From the NCBI RefSeq assembly GCF_000524195.1, contig NW_020170413.1, forward strand, positions 297,460 to 361,459: 64,000 nucleotides of DNA, given 5' to 3'. Below, in pieces: positions 62,001-64,000 of the stretch. Position numbers and translations under genes: made by a program. The stretch comes from Echinococcus granulosus (lineage: Eukaryota > Platyhelminthes > Cestoda > Cyclophyllidea > Taeniidae). Position 1 is the stretch's first letter. Every line of letters starts with the position of its first letter. Below the pieces are notes generated by a model. It was given only the letters and a program-made list of their open reading frames with translations. It made no database searches and had not been told where the DNA came from.

Positions 62001-64000
62001 GAAACCATCGAATTCTAGGGTATTGCAGGAGACGGGCTAATTACCTCGTTGAAGGGGAATAATTTGGCCGTCTGATTTACTAGTCGTTAGGAGGTACTCT
62101 TTGAAATTACTTAGGCATATAATCATTGCCAAACAATTTTAAACCGAATTTGAATTACCCACCACCGACGCAGCATAACATTAACCAGTAAATTCCAATC
62201 AACAGTTGACAAAAATTACTCAAGAAAAGCCTAGCTAAAGATATCTCGAAACAGTTTTAAATAAGGCAACCAAATAATTTCATTCTTTGAAGCAATAACT
62301 AGTGATAAAATTCGCAACCCTTTTCAAACGAGAAGCAAATTAAGAAAAATTGAGTTTTAGACCCCTCCTTTTCCATCCCGATTTTGTAGGCGATTACCCA
62401 ATGTCAGAAAATGTCGATTGTCATCACTTTAAGGACTACGAAGGAGAAAACGACGGATGCGGGTAAGGCAGACAATCGCCATAGCTTCAAGTTCGGAACG
62501 ACGTTTTCACACGGATAGATTTTGAGGTATGGAATCTTGAGTTGGCTTATATGAATAAGGACAGAACTCCCTGCCAAATGATTCCCTGGTCCCGACGCCT
62601 GCTGAAGAAGGCGTTCAACCGAGCTGTACCAAGTAAATCGCAGTCGTAGGTGCTTGGTCTTTAGCATTGAGATTAACAGCAGATGACTCCACTTGTATTC
62701 CGCTATCCGCTTGCGGAGAGAGGTTTCCGAAATTGGAAATGCATCTTAGTGAGATTTAGCGTTCATCACTAGAGTCAAATTCATTAAATCATTTTCAGGC
62801 GCTACGTTCTGCTCTACCCCACCTTCTCCAGATATCATATAATACATGTTACGAGATGATACAGCTATGTAGTCAAACTTTGATTCATAATACAGGCAAA
62901 CTCAGATCACATCCACCGAAGTTAATCTTCATTCTATAATATGAGGGTCAAAAATATTAGGAAAACTATGAATGTATTTTGTAAGTCCCCACTTATTTTC
63001 AACAAGTAATTGCAGCGAGGTATACCGAAAACCGCAGAGGCCCTCTAGGCTACCCGATATCTTAGACACATCAACAAACACGCAGATCGTATTTAGATTC
63101 CACAATTAGAGATGACACTTTCGATCCGGGTACGGCCCACGGGGTCTAGCTTACGAAGGTTTAATACAAAACATGAAGGTAAAGTGGCATTCGTTAAAAT
63201 GCATATTCAGCTACACGGACTCTTCGATCACAATGAATTCTACCACTAACTCGGTGTCATGCCTACAGCCTAGAAGCCCTTTTCTAGGCAAATGTCCGAC
63301 CATTCCTTTGCAATGCTATACGTAGCTCTCATGAACTCTCATTAAATGATTTAATACAACGAAGCACAAGCAACTTGAAGCATCGACTGACAATGAGAAT
63401 GTAGCTAATAAATGATCTTGGCAGTCAATGCCCTCTAAATCACAAGTTTAATGATTCTTAAAGACATCAAATTAACAGATGTTAAAAAACCTTCGAGGTA
63501 ACAAAACCAAGAGCAATTATGTTCTACAAATTCAGAGAGTTGAATACATATTAACTTGTTATTAGGAGATACATTCGTGGAATTTCATTTGAGCCTGAAT
63601 AAGGGGTATGTCGTGGAGGGTTGATAAGCAAACATCAATACCCAAATGGTAGATTTAACAGTATAAGTAGACAGTCTTAAAAATCCCACCTCCTTAAAAA
63701 GCCAGTGACTTCCATTGGTGGATAGATTGTGCATTCCTTAAAGCCATTATTGATGGAATGTTGGAGTCCAATGAGTACTGGATAAGATCATAAAGGTAAT
63801 TCACTACAAATAGTAGTTAATACTGAGCTATTTTCTCATCGTTTTATCCGTTACGCGGTTACTAAACCAATGGTCTGGATTACATAACACTTTTCTTCAG
63901 TTAAAACTGGATTTAAAAGAAAAAAAAGTAAATCACAACCCGCAATGCCTCCTTTTTTGTGCTTCAGATAATTTGATGGATAGTATCAAAAACTAGTCGT
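56029..64000. other. septin upstream region, part 2; no gene supported
   Basis: AT-rich, with a short CA tract at 58217-58236. A cluster of plus-strand open stretches lies between 59048 and 61020. Their translations read plausibly, but none has a domain I recognise, and frames compete (at 59496-59739 one frame is open while another is open from 59617 to 60024). I therefore do not call a gene. Septin N-terminal exons were sought on the minus strand and not seen. Confidence 0.4.
58217..58236 (+). repeat. (CA)n microsatellite
   Basis: Short CA tract with one AAAC interruption. Confidence 0.8.

Noticed and set aside
1..64000. CRISPR arrays, operons, rRNA genes, bacterial promoters
   Set aside because: Spliced eukaryotic genes and genome structure; no regularly spaced direct repeats of CRISPR type and no rRNA-like conserved blocks seen.

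Overview
The window is nuclear DNA from an animal, probably an invertebrate with large introns. The coding exons are few, small, bounded by GT-AG sites and separated by kilobases of AT-rich DNA with microsatellites and decayed repeats. The only confidently named gene is a septin whose nearest relatives I know are animal SEPT7-type septins. I suspect a flatworm or another invertebrate with a repeat-rich genome, but nothing seen fixes the lineage. Three runs of exactly 100 N (16157-16256, 45540-45639, 55929-56028) are assembly gaps of nominal size.

Left part (1-13.6 kb): the first two coding exons of an unrecognised minus-strand gene. Exon 1 (13488-13215) starts at a well-placed ATG, just below a pair of CCAAT boxes. 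Exon 2 (3013-2514) joins it in compatible phase across a 10.2-kb intron. The gene leaves the window at the left edge. The 258 residues visible are serine/proline/arginine-rich and look mostly disordered.

Middle (13.6-31.5 kb): no gene I can support. It holds repeat copies: an inverted pair of a ~210-bp element (24.1 and 27.1 kb), a same-strand pair of a ~360-bp element (22.8 and 24.4 kb), two tRNA-like SINE-type heads, degenerate tetranucleotide tracts and a G run.

Right part (31.5-64 kb): the 3' two-thirds of a SEPT7-type septin on the minus strand. Five exons (48804-48544, 38109-38008, 36271-36077, 35543-35376, 31573-31511) encode the G4 motif through the stop codon, 262 residues. All junctions are phase 0. 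The N-terminal part with the P-loop and switch regions was not found up to 64000 and presumably lies beyond the window. The protein retains AKAD and the RxYPWG septin motif. It lacks the usual polyacidic stretch, and Thr replaces the Gly of the G5-like motif.

The two genes are co-oriented, with the septin upstream, and there is no sign that they are functionally linked. No CRISPR array, operon, credible rRNA/tRNA gene or intact mobile element was found. The most interesting leads are the altered septin nucleotide pocket, the orphan minus-strand gene and a threefold recurrence of a palindromic GTCAC-N6-GTGAC motif.
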